From positions 6,259,501-6,323,500 of the forward strand of contig NZ_AP023441.1 in the NCBI RefSeq assembly GCF_019976755.1: a stretch of DNA of 64,000 nt. The letters are read 5' to 3'. The position numbers were made by a program, and so were the translations under genes. This DNA comes from Nostoc sp. MS1 (GTDB lineage Bacteria > Cyanobacteriota > Cyanobacteriia > Cyanobacteriales > Nostocaceae). Below, one piece after another: positions 19,608 to 29,454 of this stretch (its first letter is position 1; every line of letters starts with the position of its first letter). The notes below the pieces were generated by a model. The model did not search any database. It was not told where the DNA came from and worked only from the letters and a program-made list of their open reading frames with translations.

Positions 19608-19802
19608 ATGTATATTTTAAAAGTTTTGTTCTGGCATGTAGATGATTTTTGTCAAATATTTGAAGAGCAATGGCACAGAAAGCTATTGAATCATGAAGCA
19701 ACCAAACGCAAGAGGAACAAAAGCCTATGTTTAAGTGAAATTATGACAATCTTCAGCACTTTTCATGAAAATCACTACCAGGATTCAATTATTTCTATTT
19801 AA
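19608..19802 (+). pseudogene. IS982-like transposase N-terminal fragment
   Basis: 64 codons resembling the start of IS982-family transposases (DFCQIFEEQWHRKLL, then KRNKSLCLSEIMTIFSTFHENHY). The DDE catalytic region is absent; the frame ends and the sequence runs into non-coding DNA. An insertion-sequence remnant, probably non-functional. Confidence 0.6.
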
Positions 19803-19876
19803 ACCAAGTCAAACAATTTGTAGCATTTCCACAAGTGGGTGGCGCTGCACTGCCCACCCTACTTTTCAAACATTCT

Positions 19877-21229
19877 TTAAAGCAAAGGTAATAGGATTTC
19901 AAATTTTGTGCCAACGCCTAGTTGAGATGAAAAATTTAACTTACCACCGTGTCTTGCAGTGATAATACGATAACTAACTGCTAGACTTGTTTCTGTTTCT
20001 GTTCTTTTTTCTATCGAAAAGTTTTCTAGTATTTGTTTTTGTAATTCATCAGGCATACCTGGGCCATTATCTGCCACACAAATAGAAACCCAGCGCGAAT
20101 CCTGGTTAGGTTGAGTTGCGCTTTGAGAGATAACTGCTGTGGTAATTTCTATTGTTGGATGTTTAGGATTTTTATGAAAATCTGGTTGCAATTGACGCAC
20201 AGATTCATCTAATAAACTATCTACAGCTTGGCTTAAGAGGTTCATCAATACTTGATTCAATTGACCAATAAAGCAAGAAACTGGAGGGATTTTACCATAG
20301 TTTTTAATAATAGTGATTTCTCCTTTTAAACGGCTTTTAATTAAAATAACAATACTATCTATTGCAGCATGTAAATCCATTGGTTTAGGATAAACTGCAT
20401 CAATATGACAGAAGTTTTGCAAGCTAGTAACAAGCTTTTTGAGTCTTTCTGCTCCCGAACGGGCGCTAGTTATTGCTTTAGATAAATCTTCTTGTAAATA
20501 ATCAAATTCAATCTCATCTTTAATATCTTTAATTTCTGTACAGCCTTGGGGTAAACAATCATCATAAGCAGCTATTAACTTAAGTAAATCTTGGCTATAG
20601 TTAGCAATATGAGATAAGTTACCCCAAATAAAACCTACGGGGTCTAAAATTTCGTGTGCTACTCCATCTACTAATCTTCCTAGTCTCGCCATCTTATCGT
20701 TTTGAATCATTTGGGCTTGGCTGCGTTCGTAGCGTACTTGAGTTTCTACACCGCGAATTTGCCAAGCTGCAACATTTAATTCATGGGGATCTAATAATTT
20801 GTAGGAATTATCTGCTGTATGGACAACTATGGGTTCTGCTAAAAATTCTGGCGATCGCCTCAGTGTATGTTGCATGGCTGCTAAGATGGGCGTAGTATCT
20901 GCCAGCACTAGAATAGCCAAACGAGCATAACTGTAGAGAACATCTAATGGTTCCTTAAAAAACAACTCTTGTCCGTAGGGACGCATCAAAAATTCTACTA
21001 GTCGTCGCCGTGAAATCATCCCGATAAATTGTCCCTGTTCTAACAAGATTACTCCCGGTAACAAGGGGTACTTATCAAAATATTTCCCTACTTCTGCCCC
21101 AGTAACGCTAACTTCCACCCCAAAGGTGTACATTGGTAGTTCTTGGATAGTGGAATCTAAGCGTAAATCGCGATCGCTACCAGCAGATAAAACAGGTGGT
21201 GAGATCAGAGAACAAAATTCTTGTGACAC
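19877..21229 (-). CDS. sensor histidine kinase with N-terminal CBS-like region
   Basis: 450 residues from a GTG. The first ~140 residues resemble paired CBS modules (VSVTGAEVGKYFDKYPLLPGVILLEQGQFIGMIS, where the second half repeats the pattern). A coiled linker leads to the H-box GVAHEILDP with H192. The HATPase domain has VADNGPGMP (G1) and FEILLPLL at the end. The N-box reads LMNLLSQAVDSL, with Gln in place of the usual Asn that coordinates magnesium. Soluble; no response regulator adjacent. Confidence 0.85.
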   Translation of the reverse strand: MSQEFCSLISPPVLSAGSDRDLRLDSTIQELPMYTFGVEVSVTGAEVGKYFDKYPLLPGVILLEQGQFIGMISRRRLVEFLMRPYGQELFFKEPLDVLYSYARLAILVLADTTPILAAMQHTLRRSPEFLAEPIVVHTADNSYKLLDPHELNVAAWQIRGVETQVRYERSQAQMIQNDKMARLGRLVDGVAHEILDPVGFIWGNLSHIANYSQDLLKLIAAYDDCLPQGCTEIKDIKDEIEFDYLQEDLSKAITSARSGAERLKKLVTSLQNFCHIDAVYPKPMDLHAAIDSIVILIKSRLKGEITIIKNYGKIPPVSCFIGQLNQVLMNLLSQAVDSLLDESVRQLQPDFHKNPKHPTIEITTAVISQSATQPNQDSRWVSICVADNGPGMPDELQKQILENFSIEKRTETETSLAVSYRIITARHGGKLNFSSQLGVGTKFEILLPLL

Positions 21230-21516
21230 TGGCTACCCTGATATATACAAGGAACGTTTATTAAATAACCTAATATTTTATCCTTTGAGTTTCTTACTGA
21301 CACTGGATTTAGTAAAGTTAACACAATTTTTTTCTCAGAGATAATACTGAGCTTACTTTGAGGCGGCTGTGATAGTACTGAAGATTTAGAAGTAAAATAT
21401 GGCGAATTGGACTTGCAAGTTAAAGGCTTTTATAGTAAAAATTCAACCTAAAGTAAAAATACAATTATACGGGAGAACAAAAATTCGGCTGTAGGTTAAC
21501 AACGAGGAAAATTAGC

Positions 21517-21534
21517 CTGAATATTAATATTCAG
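21517..21534. promoter_or_regulatory. perfect 18-bp palindrome, possible operator
   Basis: CTGAATATTAATATTCAG reads identically on both strands, as expected of a dimeric repressor site. It lies about 430 bp upstream of the permease gene and 290 bp upstream of the divergent kinase start. Confidence 0.35.
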
Positions 21535-21646
21535 CGAAAGCTTCAAGGCTTTACTGGCTCAAGAATGTAGCTCTTACTAAACAGAATGATGGTGATCCCC
21601 AATTATTTAAAAAGTATGAATACTTAATAAAATGCCCGGAAGTTAT

Positions 21647-21671
21647 TACTGTCAAGAGCTAATTGACAGTA
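21647..21671. other. hairpin, 9-bp stem
   Basis: TACTGTCAA and TTGACAGTA flank a 7-nt loop in the permease leader. No T-tract follows, so it is not a classical terminator; it could be an mRNA leader structure. Confidence 0.35.
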
Positions 21672-21967
21672 GGTATAAATTTTATTTAATGAAAAGTTAG
21701 GTAACTTTATCCTCAGTCTGCTAATATCGGAACTATTTCTACAATAAAACAATGTTCAAAATGCTTATTACTATTAAAAGCCCCTACCCACAAGGAGATG
21801 GAGATTTTATCAATTGTCAGTAGTTAGCCGTCAATTACAAAATTATGTTTGTAAATCAAGCCAACAAGGACTTGAGACATTCTAAAACTGACAACTAATA
21901 CTATTCACTTCGATAGAATGACTAGGCATAACCTAAAAAATCCACAGCGCTTTTGACTAAGAGGCCC

Positions 21968-23017
21968 ATGAATCAACTGAACAATGGTTTCACAATATTT
22001 CTGAGTCTGCTAGTCGAGGCGATGCCCTTTTTGCTGTTAGGGGTTCTATTCTCTAGTACGCTGCTATTTTTTGTGGATGAGCGCAATTTAGTAGAAAGAA
22101 TGCCCAAAAACCCTGTCTTAGGTGCTTTAGTTGGCAGTATGGTCGGGTTTTTGTTGCCTGTGTGTGAATGCGGTAATGTACCAGTAGCGCGGCGTTTACT
22201 GATGCAAGGAGTACCGACACCTGTAGCAATTGGTTTTTTACTAGCAGCACCAACAATTAACCCTATTGTAATTTGGGCAACATGGACAGCATTTAGGGAG
22301 CAACCAGAAATAGTTGTTTTACGTGTAGTATTTTCGCTGTTAATTGCCACAATTATTGGTTGTGTTTTCAGCGTGCAAACAGACTTGCAACCAATAGTCC
22401 AACCTGCGATCGCTCGCTACTTGAAGTTTAATCCCCCAGCCGCGCCCGATGCAAAACGCCGGGGTAAACCGTCAGCAAAAGATAAAGGTTCATCCAGTAT
22501 GTTACGTTCGGGAACATACATTTTAGGCGGTCGCGCAGGTGGTATGCCTACCCGGCTAGATACGAACCTCACCCCAGCGAGTGATACTAGCAGCAACAGC
22601 AAACCTTTTAGAGATAAAATGCGCCTCCTGCTAGATAACAGCATTCAAGAATTGCGGGAGTTAGGCGCAGTCATGATTATTGGGAGTGCGATCGCCGCAG
22701 CAATTCAAGTCCTAGCACCCCGTGAACTTATTCTCAGTCTAGGATCAGGGCCAATTACCTCAATTCTCGTCATGCTAGTGTTAGCCGTAGTAGTATCAAT
22801 TTGCTCTACTGTCGATTCATTTTTCGCCCTGTCATTTGCAGCCACGTTTAACAGTGGTTCACTGTTAGCCTTTCTCGTCTTTGGACCGATGATTGACATC
22901 AAAAGTGTCGGTTTGATGTTATCCGTATTCAAACCTAAAACCATCTTCTACTTATTTTCCCTAGCTGGGCTATTAACATTCTTGTTCACCCTTTTCCTCA
23001 ACTTACATGTTCTCTAA
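21968..23017 (+). CDS. permease of the DUF318/UPF0718 (YraQ/YcgR) family
   Basis: 349 residues from the ATG preceded by AAGAGG; a TTG 15 bp upstream is also in frame. Multiple membrane helices in two blocks separated by a basic, low-complexity cytoplasmic loop (about 155-225). The metal-binding-like GFLLPVCECGNVPVARRL in the first half and VVSICSTVDSFFALSF in the second are family hallmarks. Probably a divalent-cation or small-solute permease. It forms an operon-like pair with the TIGR03943 gene downstream. Confidence 0.85.
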   Translation: MNQLNNGFTIFLSLLVEAMPFLLLGVLFSSTLLFFVDERNLVERMPKNPVLGALVGSMVGFLLPVCECGNVPVARRLLMQGVPTPVAIGFLLAAPTINPIVIWATWTAFREQPEIVVLRVVFSLLIATIIGCVFSVQTDLQPIVQPAIARYLKFNPPAAPDAKRRGKPSAKDKGSSSMLRSGTYILGGRAGGMPTRLDTNLTPASDTSSNSKPFRDKMRLLLDNSIQELRELGAVMIIGSAIAAAIQVLAPRELILSLGSGPITSILVMLVLAVVVSICSTVDSFFALSFAATFNSGSLLAFLVFGPMIDIKSVGLMLSVFKPKTIFYLFSLAGLLTFLFTLFLNLHVL

Positions 23018-23096
23018 TTAGTCCACAGTCCACAGTCAATAGTCCACAGATATTTGGACTATTGACTAATGACCAATAACTAATGACTAATAACAA
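23018..23096. repeat. heptamer tandem repeats
   Basis: AGTCCAC-type units followed by GACTAAT/GACCAAT units, ending in the ATG of the next gene. Confidence 0.75.
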
Positions 23097-23855
23097 ATGA
23101 CTAAATCTCAAACTCCTAGTAAACTTCTCTCTTGGCTTGATGTCCTGGCAATTACAGCTTGGGGAGTATTATTGCTGAGGTATTGGCTGACTAACAAACT
23201 TAATTTGTTGATTCACCCTAATTATTTTTGGTTAGTGATAGTCACGGGTATCGTGCTGCTGATTATTAGTTTTGCCAAGGCTCAAGAACTGTGGCGCTTA
23301 CGTCCTCAAGCAATTAGCTCAAACTCTCAGCACATAACTTTATTTGCCCCTGGTTGGGGTAGCAGTTTGCTATTAACCACAGCGATTGTAGGTTTTATTA
23401 TTACACCCCAAGTCTTCGCTAGTGATAAAGCCCTCCAAAGAGGTGTGACCGATTTATTAACCACCTCTCGCCTACAACCCCAATCCTTCCGCGCCTCAGT
23501 TCGTCCAGAGGAGCGATCGCTGGTAGATTGGGTACGTACCATTAATGTTTATCCCGAACCTGACACATATACAGGTCAAAAAGTCAAGGTGCAAGGGTTT
23601 GTCATCCATCCCCCAGAACTAACCAAAGAATATATCTTTCTGGCCAAATTCGTCCTCACCTGCTGTGCGGCTGATGCTTACCCTGTAGGTTTACCAATCA
23701 AATTAGGTGCTAATCAAGAACGCTATACACCCGATACTTGGTTAGAAGTGGAAGGACAAATGACCACAGAAACCTTAAGCGGTAAACGTCAAGTGACTAT
23801 CGCCGCCACCTCATTAAAAAAGATTCCTCAACCAGAAAATCCATATAGTTACTAG
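23097..23855 (+). CDS. TIGR03943/YcgQ family membrane protein
   Basis: 252 residues. The N-terminal half has two or three membrane helices (residues ~10-30, 40-62, 85-105). The C-terminal soluble domain has TGQKVKVQGFVIHPPE, FVLTCCAADAYPVGLPI and TWLEVEGQM, typical of the family. These proteins are encoded next to the YraQ/YcgR permease in many bacteria, as here, and act with it by inference. The ATG is part of a repeat tract. Confidence 0.85.
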   Translation: MTKSQTPSKLLSWLDVLAITAWGVLLLRYWLTNKLNLLIHPNYFWLVIVTGIVLLIISFAKAQELWRLRPQAISSNSQHITLFAPGWGSSLLLTTAIVGFIITPQVFASDKALQRGVTDLLTTSRLQPQSFRASVRPEERSLVDWVRTINVYPEPDTYTGQKVKVQGFVIHPPELTKEYIFLAKFVLTCCAADAYPVGLPIKLGANQERYTPDTWLEVEGQMTTETLSGKRQVTIAATSLKKIPQPENPYSY

Positions 23856-23913
23856 TCATTAGTCATTAGTCCATAGTCCAAAGCAATGACCAATGACCAA
23901 TGACCAATGACCA
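23856..23913. repeat. heptamer tandem repeat
   Basis: ATTAGTC units then ATGACCA units leading into the next start codon. Confidence 0.75.
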
Positions 23914-25407
23914 ATGAAAATGACTACTAAACCTTTTCTCCAACCCCTAGATCGTACAGCGATCGCGCTGATGTTAATTTTGAGTTTGTTGATTGGCTTG
24001 CTCATATTACAGGGTGATGTTGTAGCCTCTCGCGTGCGTGATTTTTCTTGGCAAAATCAACAAATTGGCGCAGATGATATTTCTTTTTCCGTCACTTTTA
24101 GCCGTCCAATGGACATTAAAAGCGTAGAGGATAACTTAAAAATTGACCCACCGTTAGCTGGAAAATTCAGTTGGGCGGGGCGCAGGATGGTTTATACTTT
24201 GCTGACACCAGCCCCTTACGGCACAAATTACAAAGTACAGTTGCAGGGGGCTAAAGATAGGTTTGCCGAACAAGAAAAAACAAAAAGGCTAATTCAGCCC
24301 TTCACTAGTCAATTCCGTACACGCGATCGCGTTATTCTCTACATTGGAGCCGACCAACAAGAACAAGGGCAGTTAGTACTTTACAACTTGTCTTCCGAAC
24401 AGAAAAAGGTACTTACGCCCAAAGACCTAGTAGTCATGGATTTTGAACCATTCCCTAATGGAGAAAAAATCCTATTCTCAGCTCGTGCGGCTAATAATCA
24501 AGACTTACTTTCCGCCCAATTATATACAGTCACCACAGGTATTCCGCTCAAAGCTGATACACCTACCGAACCAGCCGGGAAAATCGACCTAATTTTAGAT
24601 AACAAAGATTATCAAAACCTGAAATTTGACTTATCACCCGATGGACAAACTATCGTCATTCAAAGGGGAAATAAAAATAACCCTGGTGACTTTGGGTTGT
24701 GGTTTATGCCAACCAACAACTCAGGAGAGAGACCCACTCCACAACGTCTAAAAAGCCAGCCAGGGGGTGATTTTATGATTACGCCTGATAGTAAAGCTGT
24801 AGCTGTAGCCCAAGGTCAAGGAGCAGCTATCCTACCCCTACAAAACGATGCCACCAAACCCCTAGATTTTCTCCCTCAGTTTGGGCTAGTGCAGGCATTC
24901 TCTAAAGATGGCTCTAAAGCAGCAATGGTAAGATTTAATACAGATTTTACAAAAGAGTTGTTTTTAGTAACAAACCAAGGTACTCAACAATCCTTGTCAA
25001 AAACAACAGGTTCAATTCTTAGCTGCCAATTTGATCCAGCTTTACCCGTCCTATATTGTTTGCTGACACAAGTTGTATCAAAAGAACAATATATAGAGCA
25101 GCCTTACTTAGTAGCAATTGACCTAAAAACTGGTCAGCAGAAACCCTTACTGGTGTTACCCATAGAACAGAGAAACGTACAGATGAGCTTGTCACCCGAT
25201 GGCTTAGGCTTATTATTCGACCAAGTAGTTCCCCAAACCGATCCTAATCCATCTGCAACTAAAACATTAAAAACCGATGATGGAGAAGCGATCGCCACAA
25301 GTAATTTGTGGTTAATGCCCCTACTACCAATCTCCGACACCGCCATCAGTACCATCAGACCAGACAAGCTGCCATTTATTGGGTTTCATCCCCGTTGGCT
25401 ACCTTAA
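23914..25407 (+). CDS. membrane-anchored protein with Ig-like and beta-propeller-like domains
   Basis: 497 residues. A signal anchor (about 15-35) is followed by a bacterial Ig-like module (about 45-135, ISFSVTFSRPMDIKSVEDNLKI, SbsA-type). After it come repeated WD40/TolB-like blades with LSPDGQTIVIQ, MITPDSKAVAVA and LSPDGLGLLFD. Such proteins sit in the periplasm and bind or sense other molecules. No exact family name is offered. Alternative start at the ATG two codons downstream. Confidence 0.75.
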   Translation: MKMTTKPFLQPLDRTAIALMLILSLLIGLLILQGDVVASRVRDFSWQNQQIGADDISFSVTFSRPMDIKSVEDNLKIDPPLAGKFSWAGRRMVYTLLTPAPYGTNYKVQLQGAKDRFAEQEKTKRLIQPFTSQFRTRDRVILYIGADQQEQGQLVLYNLSSEQKKVLTPKDLVVMDFEPFPNGEKILFSARAANNQDLLSAQLYTVTTGIPLKADTPTEPAGKIDLILDNKDYQNLKFDLSPDGQTIVIQRGNKNNPGDFGLWFMPTNNSGERPTPQRLKSQPGGDFMITPDSKAVAVAQGQGAAILPLQNDATKPLDFLPQFGLVQAFSKDGSKAAMVRFNTDFTKELFLVTNQGTQQSLSKTTGSILSCQFDPALPVLYCLLTQVVSKEQYIEQPYLVAIDLKTGQQKPLLVLPIEQRNVQMSLSPDGLGLLFDQVVPQTDPNPSATKTLKTDDGEAIATSNLWLMPLLPISDTAISTIRPDKLPFIGFHPRWLP

Positions 25408-25456
25408 ACGAGTCGGGAGTCGGGAGTCGGGAAGGGGAAAAAGCCTCCAGCCTTTT

Positions 25457-25493
25457 GACTAATGACTATGGACTAATGACTAATGACTAATAA
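25457..25493. repeat. heptamer tandem repeat
   Basis: GACTAAT/GACTATG units downstream of the beta-propeller-like gene. Confidence 0.8.
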
Positions 25494-25627
25494 CCAACGA
25501 CCTTTTCAATTTTTAACTTTTCTGAGCTAGGCATTTGATAAATTATATACAGAGACAGTATTTCTCCAATATGTGACTTCCTATCAGTGAGCTACTACCG
25601 TATAACTGTTTATCATAGGTGAGCCTG

Positions 25628-25650
25628 CAGATACCTTGATTAGGTATCTG
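25628..25650. other. hairpin, 9-bp perfect stem
   Basis: CAGATACCT and AGGTATCTG around a 5-nt loop (TGATT). It lies in the 490-bp gap before the coiled-coil gene. The run GACGGGGGGGAAGC follows 60 bp later. There is no T-tract; it may be a processing or regulatory structure. Confidence 0.4.
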
Positions 25651-25897
25651 TAGTTTGGCTTACGTATTTGTAGCATTTGAACTCGAAACCCTCGTCAGGA
25701 CTAAGGTTGACGGGGGGGAAGCTCATAATGTTATAACGACAATCAGTTATATATGCAAAATGGGGAACACTGCATCAATGACTAACTACCCATGCTGCGG
25801 GAAAATCTAACTTGGCTGATAGATGAATCCCTAAGCAGTTATGAAGCAACGCTATTTATAGCGTCGCTGAAATTTTTAAGTGGGTGGTTCAAGAGTG

Positions 25898-27448
25898 ATG
25901 AATGAAGCTGACACCTCAATTAATAGGGCTGTGATGGAATCTCCTAATTCTTCTGCTAATTCACTACAACCAGAACAGACAAACTGTCCTTTTTATACAG
26001 TTGTGCCTTCTGACAACACAACCACTGGCACGCCACTCCTCAACCCAGCAGAAGATGAACAGGACAGTACCCGTGCCGATTCTGCCGAAGAAGTACAACA
26101 GCAAGATTGGGTAGTAGAGCCTGATGGTGAGAAGCAAGCACTAGTGGAGGCGGAATTTCAGAAGTTATTGGCACTTAACGAGGAATTGCGGGCTGCCAAT
26201 AATGAACTATACCAGCAAGTGGAACATTTGCGGGATGATTTATCTGAGGCAGAAAAAGCATTGCAATGGCAAAAGAGACGCTCTAGTGTCACTGAGTCGA
26301 TGCTAAATCAACAAGCTCAGGAATTAGCCGCAGCCCAAGAACAAATCCAATCTTTGTTTCAACAGTTAGAAACTGCTGTCCAAACTACTCAACGTCAAGA
26401 AATACTGATTGATAGTTATAAAGCCCAATTGCAAATTAGTCAACAGCGCATTGCCCAATTAGAACGGGAATGTTCTTTATTGCAAACCAACTACAGCGAA
26501 CAATCTCAACAAGTCATCCAATCAGAAAACGCTTGCCGAGAACTGCGTACTCGCTTGATGCGACAACAGCGCCAAACTTTGCAATTTAAAGCGGCTCTAG
26601 AAAAATGCCTAGACACATCAATTCCCAATTATGAGTCTACAGAAGGGAGTGGTAACAACGCACAAAACCCAGTCCCTCACAAAACAAGATTTGCCAGAAA
26701 AGCCCGGTCTTTATTTCCCAACGCCGAGCCGATTAAGCCTTGGTCAGCAGAACCGGAGTCTCCCCAGCAAGAGGAGGAAAAAGCTTGGGATGAACCCTCT
26801 CCACCGCGTCCCTTTACTAGCGATTATTCAATGCCTAATCCCCCTTCTTTGTGGAACTGGCCAGCTAAGGATAAAGAGAAGGAAGATATACGCATAATTT
26901 CTCAGCCACCGGAACCGGAACCGGAACCAGAACCAGAAGTAGATGATACTCCCCCCACACCAGAAGAAATTTCATCAATGGGTTCCGCAGAATTAGACCA
27001 GCAAATAGACAGTCTTATTCAAATGTTTTTCGCCTCCCAACAGGGAACCTCATCACCTGCACCAGCAACCCCAGAGACAACTGTAGTAGAAACTCAACAA
27101 CCTGAAGTGACTGTCTGGGAAACTGTGGCTGAAAGTGTAGACGAACAGACACCAGAAAAGATAATAGAGGTAATAGTAGAAGTAAGTCCTGCGCCAACGA
27201 ACTCTACATTGTCCTTTACTGTATCCCCAACTGAAAAAACTGCCCCAACACAAGAGCCGCAGCAATTGCCAGCCTTACCACTCGATGAGATAGAGTTACC
27301 ATTAACTAACTTCAGCCCAGATTCATTTGATGACTCTACCAACGATTCTCAATCACCTTCACCAGTAGTTTATCCCCAAAGACAAGCGAAGAAGCGTAAG
27401 TCTTTAGCATCAGTAGAACTACCTAACTTTAAACCTAATAGTCAGTAA
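25898..27448 (+). CDS. coiled-coil protein with Pro/Glu-rich tail
   Basis: 516 residues from this ATG (a GTG 18 bp upstream is also possible). Residues ~80-250 form a long coiled coil (heptads of L/I with Q and E). The C-terminal half is acidic and proline-rich, with an EPEPEPEP tract near 340. It ends in a basic KKRKSLASVELPNF. No catalytic domain is visible. A cytoskeletal or scaffold role is possible but not shown. Confidence 0.75.
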   Translation: MNEADTSINRAVMESPNSSANSLQPEQTNCPFYTVVPSDNTTTGTPLLNPAEDEQDSTRADSAEEVQQQDWVVEPDGEKQALVEAEFQKLLALNEELRAANNELYQQVEHLRDDLSEAEKALQWQKRRSSVTESMLNQQAQELAAAQEQIQSLFQQLETAVQTTQRQEILIDSYKAQLQISQQRIAQLERECSLLQTNYSEQSQQVIQSENACRELRTRLMRQQRQTLQFKAALEKCLDTSIPNYESTEGSGNNAQNPVPHKTRFARKARSLFPNAEPIKPWSAEPESPQQEEEKAWDEPSPPRPFTSDYSMPNPPSLWNWPAKDKEKEDIRIISQPPEPEPEPEPEVDDTPPTPEEISSMGSAELDQQIDSLIQMFFASQQGTSSPAPATPETTVVETQQPEVTVWETVAESVDEQTPEKIIEVIVEVSPAPTNSTLSFTVSPTEKTAPTQEPQQLPALPLDEIELPLTNFSPDSFDDSTNDSQSPSPVVYPQRQAKKRKSLASVELPNFKPNSQ

Positions 27449-27464
27449 ATATTCACTCTCTGAA

Positions 27465-28415
27465 TTAGTTTGATTGCATTTCGGCTAAGGCTACTGCACC
27501 CCATAATGGTGCATCATCACCTAATGCGGCGGGAATGATTTCCAATGATACTTCTGGTAATGCTGTTTCCCTCGCTGTTTTTTGTAATATATTCCACCAA
27601 GTGTCGCCAGCCTTGGTGACGCTACCACCTAAAATGAAACGCTGCGGGTTGATGAGGTTGGCAGCGTTACCGATACCTACACCCAAAGCCCAAGCGGATT
27701 TTTGTAATACGGCTTGAGCTATACTATCTCCTTGTGATGCTGCTTGGCTGATTATTTGACCTGTGAGCAAATTGAGGTCATTTTCTACTAATCTTCTCAG
27801 TATATTTCCGCTTTCTTGTTGACTTTGTAATATATTCTTGGCATTTTGTGCCATGTACGGGCCTGATGCCAAACGTTCTACACATCCACGCTTACCACAC
27901 AAACATACAGGCCCAGCAGGATCTACAACCATATGTCCGATTTCACCAGCCATCCCACCTGCACCTTGCCAAGGTTTACCGTTGAGTATCCAACCACCGC
28001 CTACACCTGTGCTGATGGTAATGTAAAACAGGCTATCGTATCCTTGCCCTGCCCCAAACCGATATTCGCCCAAAGCAGCAATGTTGGCATCATTATCTAC
28101 ACTGGTATGTACACCAAACTCTCGTTCTAGTAAGTTTTTTAAAGGAAGATTTTCCCATCCAGAAACGTGATGAGATAGTCTGACTGTCCCTGTGGTTGCG
28201 TCTACAGGGCCACCAAAGCTGACACCGATGGCTGTGGGTGTTGTACCTTGGAGTAGGGAAGCAATGAGCGATCGCATTATTTCTAAGTCTGTATTAGCAT
28301 CTGCATTGCTTGGGGAAAGTCGGCTTTCATAACGTAGCCATTCTCTACAACCAGACTTTACTAATGCTGCGGCTAACTTCGTTCCCCCAAAATCCAGTGC
28401 CAAGATTAATGCCAT
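27465..28415 (-). CDS. ROK family sugar kinase (glucokinase-like)
   Basis: 316 residues. The phosphate-1 motif is ALDFGGTKLAAALV, and the ROK signature region ends with GEIGHMVVDPAGPVCLCGKRGCVE, containing the zinc-binding His and Cys residues. The catalytic Asp lies in TSVDNDANIAALGE. Likely phosphorylates glucose or a related hexose. There is no N-terminal HTH, so it is an enzyme rather than a ROK repressor. Confidence 0.92.
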   Translation of the reverse strand: MALILALDFGGTKLAAALVKSGCREWLRYESRLSPSNADANTDLEIMRSLIASLLQGTTPTAIGVSFGGPVDATTGTVRLSHHVSGWENLPLKNLLEREFGVHTSVDNDANIAALGEYRFGAGQGYDSLFYITISTGVGGGWILNGKPWQGAGGMAGEIGHMVVDPAGPVCLCGKRGCVERLASGPYMAQNAKNILQSQQESGNILRRLVENDLNLLTGQIISQAASQGDSIAQAVLQKSAWALGVGIGNAANLINPQRFILGGSVTKAGDTWWNILQKTARETALPEVSLEIIPAALGDDAPLWGAVALAEMQSN

Positions 28416-29454
28416 AGTTGTCTACTCACAAAGAAATACCAGGTCAAGTCTAAAATATAACTATCCACATTTTGTCTATGATTAAAATTAGCGCGAGTAT
28501 TTTTATGATTACATATTGAGAATATTTATTATTTGGATTGATGTCTTCTATGGGAGAAACATCTGTTAATGAAAAATTATATAGCTATGAAAGCTTACCC
28601 TGAAATGGTTTTGGCATTTTGTAAATTTATGCAGCCTCATGAATAATAATAAAAACTTGCATTTGTACTTACTTTCAGTTAGATTGGTAATAAACGTTCA
28701 AAAACGCTTTTGACTGTTGAAAGCTGAGAAAAACAACCATAACATCATTTGTCCAAGCTGTATAAAAATTCCAATTTGAAATAGACCAGCTCAAAGACAA
28801 AATTTGTTCAGTAATCTGTTAATGACATTTTACTTTTAGGCATATAGTAAAGACTGTTGATATAAGCTCTCGTAAATATAGTATATTTCTTCATAATTTA
28901 TTGAGAATATTTCTCATTAGGTATTTTGGGCTTTTAATTGAGCTTGTTTAAAGCACAGTGGAAGAATAATTATGTTTTATATTCATATGGTAAAAATGAA
29001 AATTTATAATTCCTCTAAATATTAAGTTACGTCAACTATCTTAAGAATTATTGAATAACAAAAGTCTAACTATTTATTAAGTAATTTTCCCTAAAAAATT
29101 TACCTCTCAAGGTTTATAACATCATATCTCTAGTAATAAATACTGTAATTGCCATTGCCATATCTGTTAATTTAATTAAATATTTAACTTTCTACTGCTA
29201 CTTTTACACCTATGACAAGTTTGACATTCAAAATTATTAGCCGGATACGAGCAAAAAATTATTGATATCTTAAATAGAATTATTCTTAATAGGGAGGACG
29301 CTGATAAAAAATAATGTTATAAAGTTGCTACTTGGGCTGATCCAGGCACATTAAATAATTGTTTTTAACTTTGTCCACTGGGAAATTTGTTTTCCAGAAC
29401 ACAATTGTGTTTTGTATCACTTCGTTGATAAAAAAACTTAATTAATATAAATCA
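28416..29454. other. 1.04-kb AT-rich intergenic region
   Basis: No ORF with coding character on either strand, no tRNA and no recognised structured RNA. Very AT-rich. The promoters of the ROK gene (left) and the sucrase/ferredoxin-like gene (right) must lie here. Confidence 0.5.

Larger units (their letters stand above)
21230..21967. other. 738-bp intergenic region with two dyads
   Basis: No ORF supported. It separates divergent kinase and permease genes and carries an 18-bp palindrome at 21,517-21,534 and a 9-bp-stem hairpin at 21,647-21,671 (separate entries). Confidence 0.55.
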
